Source of the DNA: Paenibacillus jilunlii
GTDB taxonomy: Bacteria > Bacillota > Bacilli > Paenibacillales > Paenibacillaceae
Reading direction: 5' to 3'
Length of the DNA: 64,000 nucleotides
NCBI RefSeq assembly: GCF_900102965.1
Contig: NZ_FNGM01000013.1
Span: forward strand, 62,001 to 126,000
Shown: positions 25,516-35,109 of the stretch, piece after piece
Layout of the letters: the number at the start of each line of letters is the position of its first letter
How positions within the stretch are numbered: the stretch's first letter is position 1
Notes under the pieces: generated by a model
Databases searched by the model: none
Told to the model about the DNA's origin: nothing
The model's input: only the letters and a program-made list of their open reading frames with translations
Translations under genes and position numbers: made by a program

Positions 25516-26847
25516 TTGAAGCACAATTTATTACAGAAGGTCATGTTTGTTAGTCTCAGTGTTATGTTTATCGGTATTTCTGCAGGTCTTAGCACAGGTA
25601 GACAAGTTTCCGCAAATTCGGACAACCAGGCAGATACGAAACAAACCTTAAAGGTGCTGTACAAAGAGAAATATTACTTCGATGAGAAATCGTTCAAATT
25701 GCAATTCCCCAATACAGAGATCCAGGAAGTTAAATGGGATGGGAAATCAGATATAAAAGGTTTTATCGCCGAGCAGTCACCTGACGTTATCATGTTGAAC
25801 ACTCTTGAATATAAGCAGTTGTCCAAGGAGAATCAGTTAACAGAACTCGGGCAGTTAATTAAGCGTGATAATTATGATACTACAACAATATACCCTGGAA
25901 TGTTGGACGCATTGAAAATGAATGGAAAGCTCTACGGGCTAAGTCCAACCTTCAATACAGAATCCATCTTTTACAACGTCGACTTATTTAAAAAATATAA
26001 TGTTCCATTGCCGAAGGACGGAATGACTTGGGAAGAACTATTGAAATTATCCGCCAAATTCCCAACTTCAGGCAATAAAGACACTCGTATCTGGGGACTT
26101 CACTATCCTCTTGATAATTACACCTATCTAATAAATGATATAGCAACTTCTGAAGGGTTAACCCGATATAATCCTAATACACTAAAAGTAACTATTAATA
26201 CAGCTGCTTGGAAAAAGGTATACAGTATGGCTATCACTGCAATAAAATCTAATTCCATAGAAGGATCGAATACAAGCGGCTATACCAATGATCCTTTCAT
26301 TATGGGACGAGCGGCTATGACGGTAAGTACTTCTAGTATGGATACTTTAAGAGACGTAACTGCAGATAAAGCTGCTATAGCAAATTATAAACCTTTTACC
26401 GTTAAAATTGCTGCGGGTCCTGCAGACCCTAAGGATCGGAAAATAACTCGGAATATCCATCTTCCTTCGATCATGGCGATTCCAGCTAGTTCAGCAAATA
26501 AAGATATTGCTTGGGACTTTATCAAATTTTATAACGGAGCGGATTTCGCTAAATCCAGATCTGACCAACCTTTAGGTTATTCCCTAACTCGTATGGATTA
26601 TAGTAAAGAGTACAAAGGTCTTAGTTTGGAGGCCTTCTATAAATTAAAACCAAACCTGGAATCACCACCTTATCTCAATCCAATGGGGATTCCTTTTAAC
26701 AATTCACAGTACTCAATTATTCTGCAGAGTGAGGTTAAACAGGTAATAAGCAACAAAAAAACACTAGACAAAGCGCTGGCTTCAATTGAAACCCAAGTTC
26801 AAAAGAGCCTTGATGATGCTGTGAAAAAGGAAAAAGCGAAGAAATAA
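25516..26847 (+). CDS. Orphan extracellular solute-binding protein (family 1)
   Basis: 443 residues from a TTG eight bases after GGAGG. A signal peptide (KHNLLQKVMFVSLSVMFIGI) ends near VSA-NS; there is no lipobox cysteine, so it would be released or held by other means. The fold is that of ABC sugar/oligopeptide-binding proteins: DVIMLNTLEYKQL, YGLSPTFNTESIFYNVDLFKK, GMTWEELLKL and a C-terminal lobe with IPASSANKDIAWDFIKFYNG. No permease or ATPase is adjacent. Its position beside a two-component system suggests either a regulated target or a sensing partner. Confidence 0.8.
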   Translation: MKHNLLQKVMFVSLSVMFIGISAGLSTGRQVSANSDNQADTKQTLKVLYKEKYYFDEKSFKLQFPNTEIQEVKWDGKSDIKGFIAEQSPDVIMLNTLEYKQLSKENQLTELGQLIKRDNYDTTTIYPGMLDALKMNGKLYGLSPTFNTESIFYNVDLFKKYNVPLPKDGMTWEELLKLSAKFPTSGNKDTRIWGLHYPLDNYTYLINDIATSEGLTRYNPNTLKVTINTAAWKKVYSMAITAIKSNSIEGSNTSGYTNDPFIMGRAAMTVSTSSMDTLRDVTADKAAIANYKPFTVKIAAGPADPKDRKITRNIHLPSIMAIPASSANKDIAWDFIKFYNGADFAKSRSDQPLGYSLTRMDYSKEYKGLSLEAFYKLKPNLESPPYLNPMGIPFNNSQYSIILQSEVKQVISNKKTLDKALASIETQVQKSLDDAVKKEKAKK

Positions 26848-27187
26848 CAAAGGAGCCTTAGCTTGCTGATAACGCCCTTATATTTAATGTCCGCGCTTCT
26901 CCCGTTTACTACAGACGTATCCGCCGGGAAAGCTGTAGCAGCCTGTATTTACAGCATGACGACTATAGGAGCAGAGTAGACCGCATCGATGATTCCTTGA
27001 AGGGACTTTCGCCGGTCTTCGGTAGGTCTTTGGGATGGTCGGAAAAAGCTTCTGGCTGAGACTATACGACGATTATTGCGGATATGCGGCCTGGAATGTT
27101 GTCATGGCGGGGATAGCTGGGTAATAGAGATGATTAGAACTTTCGAATTGGTTCGATTTGGAAGCCAAGAAAACGGAGGAACAAATC
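26848..27187. other. Region without a confident gene
   Basis: About 340 bp. A 38-codon frame starting TTG at 26863 with AAGGAG eight bases upstream reads as a plausible hydrophobic peptide but has no support beyond that. It could be the decayed start of a lost gene. Confidence 0.3.
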
Positions 27188-27568
27188 ATGGAAGCACAAA
27201 CAGTATCCGGTATCAGTCCAGTACAAGCCATTGCAGGTTACGGCGGCACACAGAGCGATGTCAGTTCCTTGGAGAAGCAGCGAAACCTGCTGATGATGGA
27301 GCTGGACAAGGCGAATGCGGCGCAGGGTAGCGAGATGCAGACTCCTTATCGCCGGGAGCAGCTGCAGCGGCAAATCCGGCTGCTGGAGGCACGACTGGTG
27401 CAGAAAAGCGGGAGCAGCAACTCGGTCAATTTTGTACCGGCTTCTCCGCTTCAAGACTATCCCCCGCTCTGGGGGACCGAAGGAAAGGGAAGCCTTAAAG
27501 GCATCGGTCTAACTGATCCCCGGACGGCGACAGTGGACTCGGAGGGCCATTTCAATGCGTTGATTTAG
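27188..27568 (+). CDS. Small coiled-coil protein (possibly FlxA-like)
   Basis: 126 residues; ATG after GGAGG. The centre (about 27-75) is a heptad-rich helix with LEKQRNLLMMELDKAN and REQLQRQIRLLEARL, reminiscent of FlxA-like proteins. The C-terminal 45 residues are Pro/Gly-rich. No enzyme motif is seen. It stands alone with a strong terminator. Confidence 0.65.
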   Translation: MEAQTVSGISPVQAIAGYGGTQSDVSSLEKQRNLLMMELDKANAAQGSEMQTPYRREQLQRQIRLLEARLVQKSGSSNSVNFVPASPLQDYPPLWGTEGKGSLKGIGLTDPRTATVDSEGHFNALI

Positions 27569-27582
27569 ACCAGAAAGCGAAG

Positions 27583-27626
27583 GTACGGAAAACCCGGTAA
27601 TGAACCGGGTTTTCCGTACTTTTTTG
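27583..27626 (+). terminator. Strong terminator
   Basis: GTACGGAAAACCCGGT pairs perfectly with ACCGGGTTTTCCGTAC (16 bp) and is followed by TTTTTTT. Confidence 0.9.
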
Positions 27627-27631
27627 CTTTA

Positions 27632-27797
27632 AGAGGCGGCAGCCTTCATCATCCGTATTTTCTTTCATATGAATGAGCATCTTTGCCTCTTCTCCAACTA
27701 CATATCGGAATTGGCTTGTACCGTCTGTGGCCGCTTGGTATATGGTTTCGGCAACAATTTCTGGAGGCGCGGCGTATGCCGGGTGTTTTCCATTCCA
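27632..27797 (-). pseudogene. Remnant of an SDR oxidoreductase C-terminus
   Basis: Read leftward, a frame without a start gives KHPAYAAPPEIVAETIYQAA, then TDGTSQFRYVVGEEAKMLIH, the typical C-terminal end of short-chain dehydrogenases. An in-frame TAA lies just before this stretch, and the frame downstream runs into the terminator of the neighbouring gene. Only about 50 residues remain, so it is a broken leftover. The rest of 27569-27915 shows nothing else. Confidence 0.5.
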
Positions 27798-27915
27798 GGC
27801 TTACCAATCCCTCGGCAATGGTCGTAGGTTTAGACTTTTATGGGCATTCGCCCAAGCGCCCTCTCCGCGAATGCATATGATGATAATGCCTACTCATTGA
27901 AAGGAGCAATCACAT

Positions 27916-28314
27916 ATGGGATTTTTTCCAACGCCGGGAACCGGCGAAGGGTTTCCAGGATTCCCGGGAGGACCTGGCGTGCCGGGAGGACCTGGGGTTC
28001 CAGGCGGATTTCCCGGACAATTTCCGGGGATTCCAGGGCTTCCAGGGGGTGCACCAGGAGGCGTTCAAGCGCCGACGGCCCCTCCACCACAATTCGTACC
28101 GCAAATGTCGGCCACCACATTTGCCGTCGACCCCGGCGGGATTAGACACTGCCTGTTCCGCAACACATACATTTGGCTGAACAACGGCGAGCAATTCTGG
28201 TTCTTCCCGGTATTCGTCGGACGTACTTCTATCGCAGGGTTCAGATGGTTCGGCTTCTTCTGGGCGTACTTCGGTATTGATTTGAATCAGATTCGCTCGT
28301 TCACCTGCTTCTAA
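27916..28314 (+). CDS. Collagen-like Gly-X-Y protein with C-terminal domain
   Basis: 132 residues; ATG after GAAAGGAGCAATCACAT. Residues 8-50 are a short collagen-like tract (GFPGFPGGPGVPGGPGVPGG and related triplets), encoded by imperfect DNA repeats of GGACCTGG type. Residues 60-132 form an aromatic-rich domain with YIWLNNGEQFWFFPVFVG and two cysteines. No signal peptide is seen. Similar short Gly/Pro-rich proteins in spore formers are often coat or exosporium proteins; that is only a suggestion here. Confidence 0.7.
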   Translation: MGFFPTPGTGEGFPGFPGGPGVPGGPGVPGGFPGQFPGIPGLPGGAPGGVQAPTAPPPQFVPQMSATTFAVDPGGIRHCLFRNTYIWLNNGEQFWFFPVFVGRTSIAGFRWFGFFWAYFGIDLNQIRSFTCF

Positions 28315-28319
28315 GGCAG

Positions 28320-28356
28320 ACAACAAAGAGAACAGCCTGGCTGTTCTCTTTGTTGT
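28320..28356 (+). terminator. Long perfect hairpin
   Basis: ACAACAAAGAGAACAG pairs perfectly with CTGTTCTCTTTGTTGT (16 bp, 5-nt loop). A T-rich run is part of the right arm, not after it. The region 28357-28580 has a minus-strand frame starting near 28566 (with WISYGDLFRRDDDAD) that lacks a stop before the hairpin and a ribosome binding site; it looks like another gene fragment. Confidence 0.65.
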
Positions 28357-28584
28357 GCGGCATATCGTGTTTGCCGCCATCATCCAAGAATCAACGGCTG
28401 CAAAGACACACAGAAAAGATGGATTTCCTATGTTCTTGATTTTCTCCACGATAATGTTCCATTGGTACTCAGCCCCACCATCTGCATCATCATCCCGCCT
28501 GAAGAGGTCACCATAACTGATCCACAGTCTTTTCATTAAATTAGGAAAACCAAAAATATTGAACATATGACAAAGAAGTTAGAA

Positions 28585-28624
28585 TTTAAAGCGTTTTCAA
28601 CCCCCTTTATAATCAAGTTATAAT
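28585..28624 (+). promoter_or_regulatory. cre-like site and promoter of the GH32 operon
   Basis: TTGAAAACGCTTTAAA (read on the minus strand, 28585-28600) fits the CcpA cre pattern. TATAAT boxes at 28608 and 28619 follow. The overlap suggests carbon catabolite repression. Confidence 0.6.
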
Positions 28625-28645
28625 AAAAGAAAGGGGTTACAAAAA

Positions 28646-30106
28646 TTGACTAACTTATTTTACAAGCCGAACGGGGCTTGGGTGGGAGACCTAATCCCTT
28701 TTTACAAAGACGGCAGCTTCCGTTTGTTCTATCTTCATGATTGGAGAGAGAACAAGAAGATTCACGGAGAAGGAACCTCCTGGTTCGAGCTCCGCACAAG
28801 CGATTTCGTGCACTACGAAGAAGTGGGTGAAATGCTGAAGCATGGAAGTGTGAGCGAGCAAGACCTTAACTGTTATACCGGCTCAATTATCGAAGCCCAT
28901 GGGGAATATCATCTGTTCTACACCGGCCTCAATCCGAGTCCGGAATTCATAGAGGACGGTGTGCCGCTCCAATGCGTCATGCACGCCGTGAGCACGGATA
29001 TGGAGTCATGGCGGAAAATCCCGGAAGATACCTTCTATTCCGACGGGATTCAATATGAAAGACATGACTGGCGCGATCCTTTTGTATTCTGGAACGAAGA
29101 GGCGGGGGAATATTGGATGCTTCTTGCTGCAAGGAACAAAGAAGGTCCTTCCCGGCGCCGGGGGAGCATCGGACTCTGTGCTTCCAAGGATCTCAAAAAT
29201 TGGGAAATCCGGCAGCCTTTCTGGAATCCAAAAATGTACGTGACGCATGAATGCCCTGACTTATTCCAAATCGGGGAATGGTGGTACCTGGTTTACTCCA
29301 CGTTCTCGGAACGATTTGTCACCCATTACCGCATGAGTAAATCTTTAAGCGGGCCTTGGACGGCGCCGAGAAACGACGCGTTTGACGCCAGAGCGTTCTA
29401 TGCTGCGAAAACATGGAGTGACGGAGATAAGCGTTATGCTTTTGGCTGGGACCCAAGCAAGGAAAACGAGAATGATTACGGGGATTGGCAGTGGGCCGGA
29501 AACCTGGTCGTACACGAACTTGTTCAAGAACAGGATGGAACGTTAACGGTTCGTATCCCGGAGACTGTTTCCCATCATTTTTCAAATAAACAAGCGGCCG
29601 AGTGGGGTTCACGGCTCGGGGATTGGAAGGAGTCAGAGGGGCGTATAGAGGCGGCTGCGAACGAGACATACTCTTGTATATCAGCCGGCTTCATGCCCGA
29701 AACTTGCAAGATTTCGGCCGAGCTGTCCTTTTCGGAAGGGACGAGAGGCTGTGGCATCATGCTTCGCGCAAGCGAGGATCTTGACGAGGCCTATTATATT
29801 CGCCTTGAACCCATTCATAACCGCCTGGTGTTCGACATGTGGCCCCGGCGGGAGCAGGGTGAGATGCAGTGGCATATCAAAGGGGACCACCCTCATGCGG
29901 TAGAGCTGGAAGTACCGATAGAATTGCAGGCCGGTACTGTTTATAATATCGAGATCGTTGTGGAGAATTCCGTTTGTGTAGTATATTTGGCCGATCAGGT
30001 CGCCATGACTACACGTTTGTATAATTTGAAAACCGGCAACTGGGGCTGTTTTGTCCAGGAAGGCCGGGCGATTTTTGAACAAGCATCCATTTCGGTTCCC
30101 AACTAA
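28646..30106 (+). CDS. Glycoside hydrolase family 32-like (beta-fructosidase type)
   Basis: 486 residues from a TTG after GAAAGGGG. The five-bladed propeller marks are present: KPNGAWVGDLIPFY where D is the expected nucleophile, then DWRDPFVFWN (RDP motif), then THECPDLF (ECP motif with the acid/base Glu). A C-terminal beta-sandwich (about 330-486) is typical of GH32. The N-terminal motif departs from WMNDPNG, so the substrate may be an unusual fructoside. No signal peptide: it acts inside the cell on imported sugar. First gene of an ABC/two-component operon. Confidence 0.8.
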   Translation: MTNLFYKPNGAWVGDLIPFYKDGSFRLFYLHDWRENKKIHGEGTSWFELRTSDFVHYEEVGEMLKHGSVSEQDLNCYTGSIIEAHGEYHLFYTGLNPSPEFIEDGVPLQCVMHAVSTDMESWRKIPEDTFYSDGIQYERHDWRDPFVFWNEEAGEYWMLLAARNKEGPSRRRGSIGLCASKDLKNWEIRQPFWNPKMYVTHECPDLFQIGEWWYLVYSTFSERFVTHYRMSKSLSGPWTAPRNDAFDARAFYAAKTWSDGDKRYAFGWDPSKENENDYGDWQWAGNLVVHELVQEQDGTLTVRIPETVSHHFSNKQAAEWGSRLGDWKESEGRIEAAANETYSCISAGFMPETCKISAELSFSEGTRGCGIMLRASEDLDEAYYIRLEPIHNRLVFDMWPRREQGEMQWHIKGDHPHAVELEVPIELQAGTVYNIEIVVENSVCVVYLADQVAMTTRLYNLKTGNWGCFVQEGRAIFEQASISVPN

Positions 30107-30121
30107 CAGGAGGTTTTATAA

Positions 30122-31471
30122 ATGAAACGTTATGTCAAAAGGCTGGCTCTTGCGTTATCGCTGGTTGTCCTGATGGCGATGGTGAGCGCATGCGGAGGCG
30201 GAAATAATAATAACGGCGCTGTAGAAACCGGATCGGCAAATCCGCCAAAGGTGGACAAGAAAACATACAAATGGTTCGTGGCCCGAGGTGTAGACAGCCC
30301 TCCAGCCGTTACGGTAAAGGAAATTGCGGACGAGTTTTCTCAAACACATCCGGAATTCGAGCTGGTTCTGGAAGGTACAGGTGATCGCCCGTCCTATTTG
30401 CAAAAGCTGCGGACATTGATTGCGAGCAACGAAATGCCCGCTATGTTCGATACTGATCCGGATGCCTATGCTTCCAAGCTAGTACAGCAAGGCAAACTGG
30501 TGGATATGAAAAAACTGCTGGAGGAACTTGGCAAATATCAAGATTTCCGCCCGGTGGCCTTGCAATATCAGCAGTTCTCAGACGGCAGCATGTATACTTT
30601 CCCGCTTGAATACGGAATCGAGGTATTCTGGTACAACATCAAGATGTTTAAGGATCTTGGCCTTGAGCCGCCGAAGACGTTCGATGAGTTCATGAAGGTT
30701 GCCGGGACGCTGAAGCACAGCGGGGTTACGCCGATTGCCGTCGACGGCAAGGATAAATGGCCGGTTCTCCGGTACCTGGCGTACAAACCGTTCCGCATGA
30801 CAGGCAATGATTTTATCGAAAATGTAAAGCAAGGGAAGGCATCTTTCAAGGACCCTGCCGGCATGGAAGGTATTAAGTTCGTGCACGATCTGGGCACCAA
30901 AGGGTACTTTCAGGAAGGATTCACTGCAACGGATTACACCGCAGCGCGCGACTTGTTCCTGGGCGGCAAAGCCGGCATGTATTACATGGGTTCATGGGAA
31001 ACTATGAACTTCGTAAATGATAAAGTAAGCACAGAAATGAAGGACAATATCGGGTTTTTCCGGCTTCCCATGATGGAAGGTGCCAAAACGGCTGAAAATG
31101 ATTATTTCATCAACTCGGGCATCGGCGTTGCCTTCAACCAGGAGACCTTCGATGATACGATGAAGGAATTCGTCAAATTCCTTCTGGAACAATATCCGAA
31201 GGCCTATACGGAAAAAGGCCAATTCTCGCCTTTCAATTATTCGCTTGATCAAGAGCAAGGGATGCCGGAGCTCTTCTATAAAGTTCAAGACGAAATCGCG
31301 AAATCCGGCAACGTCTTTGCGGTCCCGTGGGATACGCGCCTTGACCCGGCCACGAATGAGCTGCTCGGCAACGAGTTGAATGCCTTGGCTCTGGGAGCCC
31401 ATACTCCGGATGATTTTGCAGAATTAATGGATCAGGCGATTAAAGAAAATGCGCCGAAATATTTCAAATAG
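30122..31471 (+). CDS. Sugar ABC transporter substrate-binding lipoprotein (CUT1)
   Basis: 449 residues; ATG after AGGAGG. Signal peptide with lipobox VSAC at residue 24, then an Asn/Gly linker. Family-1 solute-binding features: EIADEFSQTHPEFELVLEG, MFDTDPDAYASKL, a hinge FPLEYGIEVFWYNIKMFKDL and GGKAGMYYMGSWETMNF. It lies 16 bp after the GH32 gene and before two permeases; together they import an oligosaccharide, probably fructose-containing. The ATPase is not in the operon, as is common for CUT1 systems that share MsmX. Confidence 0.9.
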   Translation: MKRYVKRLALALSLVVLMAMVSACGGGNNNNGAVETGSANPPKVDKKTYKWFVARGVDSPPAVTVKEIADEFSQTHPEFELVLEGTGDRPSYLQKLRTLIASNEMPAMFDTDPDAYASKLVQQGKLVDMKKLLEELGKYQDFRPVALQYQQFSDGSMYTFPLEYGIEVFWYNIKMFKDLGLEPPKTFDEFMKVAGTLKHSGVTPIAVDGKDKWPVLRYLAYKPFRMTGNDFIENVKQGKASFKDPAGMEGIKFVHDLGTKGYFQEGFTATDYTAARDLFLGGKAGMYYMGSWETMNFVNDKVSTEMKDNIGFFRLPMMEGAKTAENDYFINSGIGVAFNQETFDDTMKEFVKFLLEQYPKAYTEKGQFSPFNYSLDQEQGMPELFYKVQDEIAKSGNVFAVPWDTRLDPATNELLGNELNALALGAHTPDDFAELMDQAIKENAPKYFK

Positions 31472-31541
31472 CGATGCCAAACAGGCGGCCAATCGAAAGC
31501 CGGTCGGCCGCCTGTAAGTACAATAAAACTAAAATTAGGGA

Positions 31542-32435
31542 ATGAGCAAGCATATGGATAAAATCCTGCGCAATCGGAAAGCCGCTCTTGTCTTCCTGTT
31601 GCCTGCATTATTAGTGTATTTGCTTACCGTTCTGGCTCCTATCCTTTGGTCGATGTATTTCAGTTTCTTCTCCTGGGACGGAGTTTCAGATATGCTCTAT
31701 ATCGGCTTTGACAATTACGCCAAGATGTTCGGCGGCGACAAGACATTCTGGAAGGCATTCAGCAACAATCTGATCTATGTTTTCATTATTGTAGCCATGC
31801 AGGTGTTTCTTGGTTTGTTGGTTGCCATCTTGCTGACCAGCATCACCAAGGGGAGAGAATTGTTCAAAACATTATATTTTGCCCCTGCTATCATCACGTC
31901 AGTAGCCATAGCACAGTTGTTCCAAAATGTGTACTCATTTGAACCGGTCGGAATCCTGAACTTTTGTCTGCAGCAGATGGGTCTTGGAGACTGGAGCAGG
32001 CCCTGGCTTTCCGACTTGAAGTGGGCTCTGAGTGCCGTATCGGTACCCGAAGGTTGGCGTTATATCGGTCTTTATATGATTATCTTGTATAGTGCGTTAA
32101 TTTCCATTCCTTCCGATATCGAGGAAGCTGCCAGAATTGACGGAGCTTCTTCCTGGAACCTGTTCCGTTCGATTAAAATGCCGCTGATTAAGCCGGTTCT
32201 GATGGTTTCTATCATTATGGCTACTACGGGGGCGCTGAAAGGGTTCGACATCCCGTATCTCATGACGAACGGGGGACCGGGCCGCGTAACGGAATTGTTG
32301 CCGACTTATATGTACAAAACCGCATTCTCCAGTCTGGACTTTGGTTATGGCAGCGCAATGGCCGTATTTATCGTCGTTGAAAGCCTCATTGCAGTCGCCT
32401 TTATCAGACGGATGATGGACAGTAAGGAGACCTGA
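31542..32435 (+). CDS. Sugar ABC permease, MsmF/UgpA type
   Basis: 297 residues; the start at 31542 has weak AGGGA, and 31554 is possible. Six helices are predicted (about 13-35, 72-95, 107-130, 160-180, 205-228, 265-285). The EAA loop reads EEAARIDGASSWNLFRSIKMP, which contacts the ATPase. It pairs with the next gene, whose start overlaps its stop. Confidence 0.92.
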   Translation: MSKHMDKILRNRKAALVFLLPALLVYLLTVLAPILWSMYFSFFSWDGVSDMLYIGFDNYAKMFGGDKTFWKAFSNNLIYVFIIVAMQVFLGLLVAILLTSITKGRELFKTLYFAPAIITSVAIAQLFQNVYSFEPVGILNFCLQQMGLGDWSRPWLSDLKWALSAVSVPEGWRYIGLYMIILYSALISIPSDIEEAARIDGASSWNLFRSIKMPLIKPVLMVSIIMATTGALKGFDIPYLMTNGGPGRVTELLPTYMYKTAFSSLDFGYGSAMAVFIVVESLIAVAFIRRMMDSKET

Positions 32436-33271
32436 TGATGAAATTTTCTGGTTATACTAAAGCGGTTCTTGTGGTAGTTTCCTTTGTTCTGCTTGTCATT
32501 CAAGTGTATCCCCTTGTCTGGGTGTTCATCTCCAGTTTTAAGGCGCCTACCGATTTTTCCGGTGATAACCCGCTCAGCCTGCCAAGCCAATTCACTTTCG
32601 GAAATTATTCCAGCGTGTGGAATAAAGGGAATTTGGGGACTTATTTTTCCAATAGTCTCATCGTCGCCGTGACGACCATCGTGCTTGTGATCCTGTTCAG
32701 CGCCATGGCGGCTTTCGTTATTGAGAAGATGTCTTTTAAATGGAGTCAAAGCGTGCTGTTTCTATTTCTGTGCGGCATTATGATCCCGATTCAGGTCGTG
32801 CTCATTCCGCTGTTCATTCTTTATAACAAAATAGGAATTATCAATACGCTCACTTCTCTCATTTTGCCCCAAGTAGGTTTTGCACTGCCGATCTCGATCT
32901 ATCTTTTCGTGAGCTTCTATAAATACATTTCGAATGAGATCATGGAGGCCGCTGTCATGGATGGCTGCGGTGTGTATCAGGTTTTTTGGCGGATGATTTT
33001 CCCGCTATCCCGGAATACGATAGTCACGGTTGTCGTAATGAATCTGATATTTGTCTGGAATGAGTTTATTTTCGCGAATACGTTTATTCATGACCTTAAG
33101 TCACGGACCATTCCAGTTGGCTTGATGGATTATATCGGACAGTACGGTTTAACGGATTGGGGAGCCACCTTTGCTGCAATCAGCATTACGACCATCCCGA
33201 CTATGGTGGTTTACTTCATTTTCAACAAGAGCGTTATTTCCGGTATGACTGCAGGTGCGACTAAAGGTTAA
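32435..33271 (+). CDS. Sugar ABC permease, MsmG/UgpE type
   Basis: 278 residues; start overlaps the previous stop (TGATGATG). Six helices and the EAA loop MEAAVMDGCGVYQVFWRMIF are visible, with the IPVQL-like extracellular segment replaced by IPVGLMDYIGQYG. It completes the heterodimeric membrane channel of the CUT1 importer. Confidence 0.92.
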   Translation: MMKFSGYTKAVLVVVSFVLLVIQVYPLVWVFISSFKAPTDFSGDNPLSLPSQFTFGNYSSVWNKGNLGTYFSNSLIVAVTTIVLVILFSAMAAFVIEKMSFKWSQSVLFLFLCGIMIPIQVVLIPLFILYNKIGIINTLTSLILPQVGFALPISIYLFVSFYKYISNEIMEAAVMDGCGVYQVFWRMIFPLSRNTIVTVVVMNLIFVWNEFIFANTFIHDLKSRTIPVGLMDYIGQYGLTDWGATFAAISITTIPTMVVYFIFNKSVISGMTAGATKG

Positions 33272-33343
33272 TCTCCCATATGCCTTTGACTGAAGGTATA
33301 CTGATAGTATCAGGTTGCCACTCTTCTTGGTCAGGGGGATTTC

Positions 33344-35083
33344 ATGAGCATAAAACGGCTGTTCCTGTCGATAAGTATCCGAAGCAAGATTATTATTTTG
33401 TCCATAGCCTGTTCCTTGCTTCCGCTGGTCCTGATCGCTTCCTTAACCTTTGTCTATTTAAGCAAAGTGATCGAGAACAAGATGTCCGATACCACCTCGA
33501 ATTTGCTGGGCTCCATCAATTGGAATATCCAGACTTTCGTGAATGACGTGGAATCGATTTCGAAGCTGATGTTGTCTTCCCGGGATGTTCAGAATTTCCT
33601 TTCCTATACTAAGAATGATTTCAAGGAGATCTATGACCTTCAAAATGCGACCCGCAGTCTGATCGTCAATATTACCAACAACAAATCCTATATTCGTTAC
33701 GTTTACGTTGGCAGCGGGCAAAGAGAACTGATTACCACAAACCAATGGGACAGATTGACTTATGACAATATCTATCAGGCGGTCTCACGGACAACATGGT
33801 ATCAACAGGTGGGGGAGATGGGCGGCCGGGGCTTGTGGCTGAACAGCGACGAAGTCCGGCCTCTCAAGGACAGCCCGAACCTGCTGCTGTACGGCAAACG
33901 GTTAAACAATCTTGAAACGCTTGAGCCGATTGGCATGTTGATTATTTCTATTGATAGGCGGGTCTTCGATGAAATGTTCAAGAACATTTCCAATGCGGAA
34001 AAAGGCGATTTGATGATCCTGGAACAAAACAAAATCATCTATTCTAATTCCGATAACAATGATTTAAAAAAAGTTCCTCAAAAGGATTTGAATCAAATCT
34101 ATGATTTGCCTGAGCGGGGGAACCGCATTGAAACGCTTGGCGGGGAACGGTATGTTATCACCTTCGAAACGAATCCGGTAACCCAGTGGAAAGTGGTCAG
34201 CATGATCCCCTATTCAAGCATTAACTCGGAAATCATCCTGATTCGTAATGTTACGCTCTCATTGACGCTGGTAGCTTTCCTGCTTGCCGCCTACGGCGCT
34301 TATCTCATCTCGAAGCGGATCACCAAACAGTTGACTCTGCTCACTTCTGTAGCAAGAAAAGCGGCAAAACGCGATGAAATCGAAGGAATCTTTTTTATAG
34401 AAGAAGATGAAATCGGTAAAATCGGAAATCAATTCCTGAGAATCTTCCGTACCAACACGGAATTGTCGGACAAATTGATCGAAGCCAAGCTTAAGGAGAA
34501 GGAAGCTGAACTTCATGCGCTGCAGAGTCAAATCAACCCTCATTTCCTATACAATACGTTGAATTCCATCTATCTAATGGCGGAACGAATCAGTGCCAAA
34601 AACATTTCCAAAATGGTCATGTCCCTTTCGAATATTTTTAAATTAAGCTTGAACAACGGGGACTATATTACAACTGTCGGGAATGAAATCGAACAAGTGA
34701 AAAATTATTTAGAGATTCAGAACATCCGCTATAAGGGGAAGTTTGAGGTGATCATCGACCTAGAACCTGGAATCGAGCACATCCGCATGCTGAAGCTGCT
34801 TATTCAGCCTTTGGTGGAAAATGCGATCTTTCATGGAATCGAGTTGAAGGAGGACAAAGGGAGCATTGTCATTCGGGGCCGAAGGGAAGGGGCAACCCTT
34901 ATATTCGAAGTTGAGGATGACGGAGTGGGTTTTGATCCTGTGGATATGCAGCCAAGGGGATATGCCTTAAGGAACATACAGGAAAGGATCCAATTGCATT
35001 ACGGCCAAGGCCGTGGAATCCGCATTGACAGTATTCCGGGTGCCGGAACCAAAATCACCCTTGAGATCGGTATAATGGATTGA
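33344..35083 (+). CDS. YesM-type sensor histidine kinase
   Basis: 579 residues; ATG four bases after CAGGGGGA. Helices at about 15-37 and 300-322 enclose a dCache-like outer sensor. A HAMP follows, then the LytS/YesM His-kinase segment LQSQINPHFLYNTLNSIYLM with the phospho-acceptor His, and an ATP domain with LIQPLVENAIFHG and GYALRNIQERIQLHYG. It pairs with the YesN-type regulator that follows and probably senses the sugar imported by this operon. Confidence 0.93.
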   Translation: MSIKRLFLSISIRSKIIILSIACSLLPLVLIASLTFVYLSKVIENKMSDTTSNLLGSINWNIQTFVNDVESISKLMLSSRDVQNFLSYTKNDFKEIYDLQNATRSLIVNITNNKSYIRYVYVGSGQRELITTNQWDRLTYDNIYQAVSRTTWYQQVGEMGGRGLWLNSDEVRPLKDSPNLLLYGKRLNNLETLEPIGMLIISIDRRVFDEMFKNISNAEKGDLMILEQNKIIYSNSDNNDLKKVPQKDLNQIYDLPERGNRIETLGGERYVITFETNPVTQWKVVSMIPYSSINSEIILIRNVTLSLTLVAFLLAAYGAYLISKRITKQLTLLTSVARKAAKRDEIEGIFFIEEDEIGKIGNQFLRIFRTNTELSDKLIEAKLKEKEAELHALQSQINPHFLYNTLNSIYLMAERISAKNISKMVMSLSNIFKLSLNNGDYITTVGNEIEQVKNYLEIQNIRYKGKFEVIIDLEPGIEHIRMLKLLIQPLVENAIFHGIELKEDKGSIVIRGRREGATLIFEVEDDGVGFDPVDMQPRGYALRNIQERIQLHYGQGRGIRIDSIPGAGTKITLEIGIMD

Positions 35084-35109
35084 GGTCGGGCTATGAAGGG
35101 GGACATGTC

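Noticed and set aside
25311..25664. 118 extra N-terminal residues of the response regulator
   Set aside because: The ATG at 25310 has GGGAGGAT and gives a standard receiver start; the extension reads through the divergent promoter.
27673..27900. 75-codon plus-strand ORF before the collagen-like gene
   Set aside because: No binding site; it is antisense to the SDR remnant and overlaps the next leader.
27951..28045. Short tandem repeats as a CRISPR array
   Set aside because: The repeats encode Gly-Pro triplets in frame inside the collagen-like gene and have no spacers.
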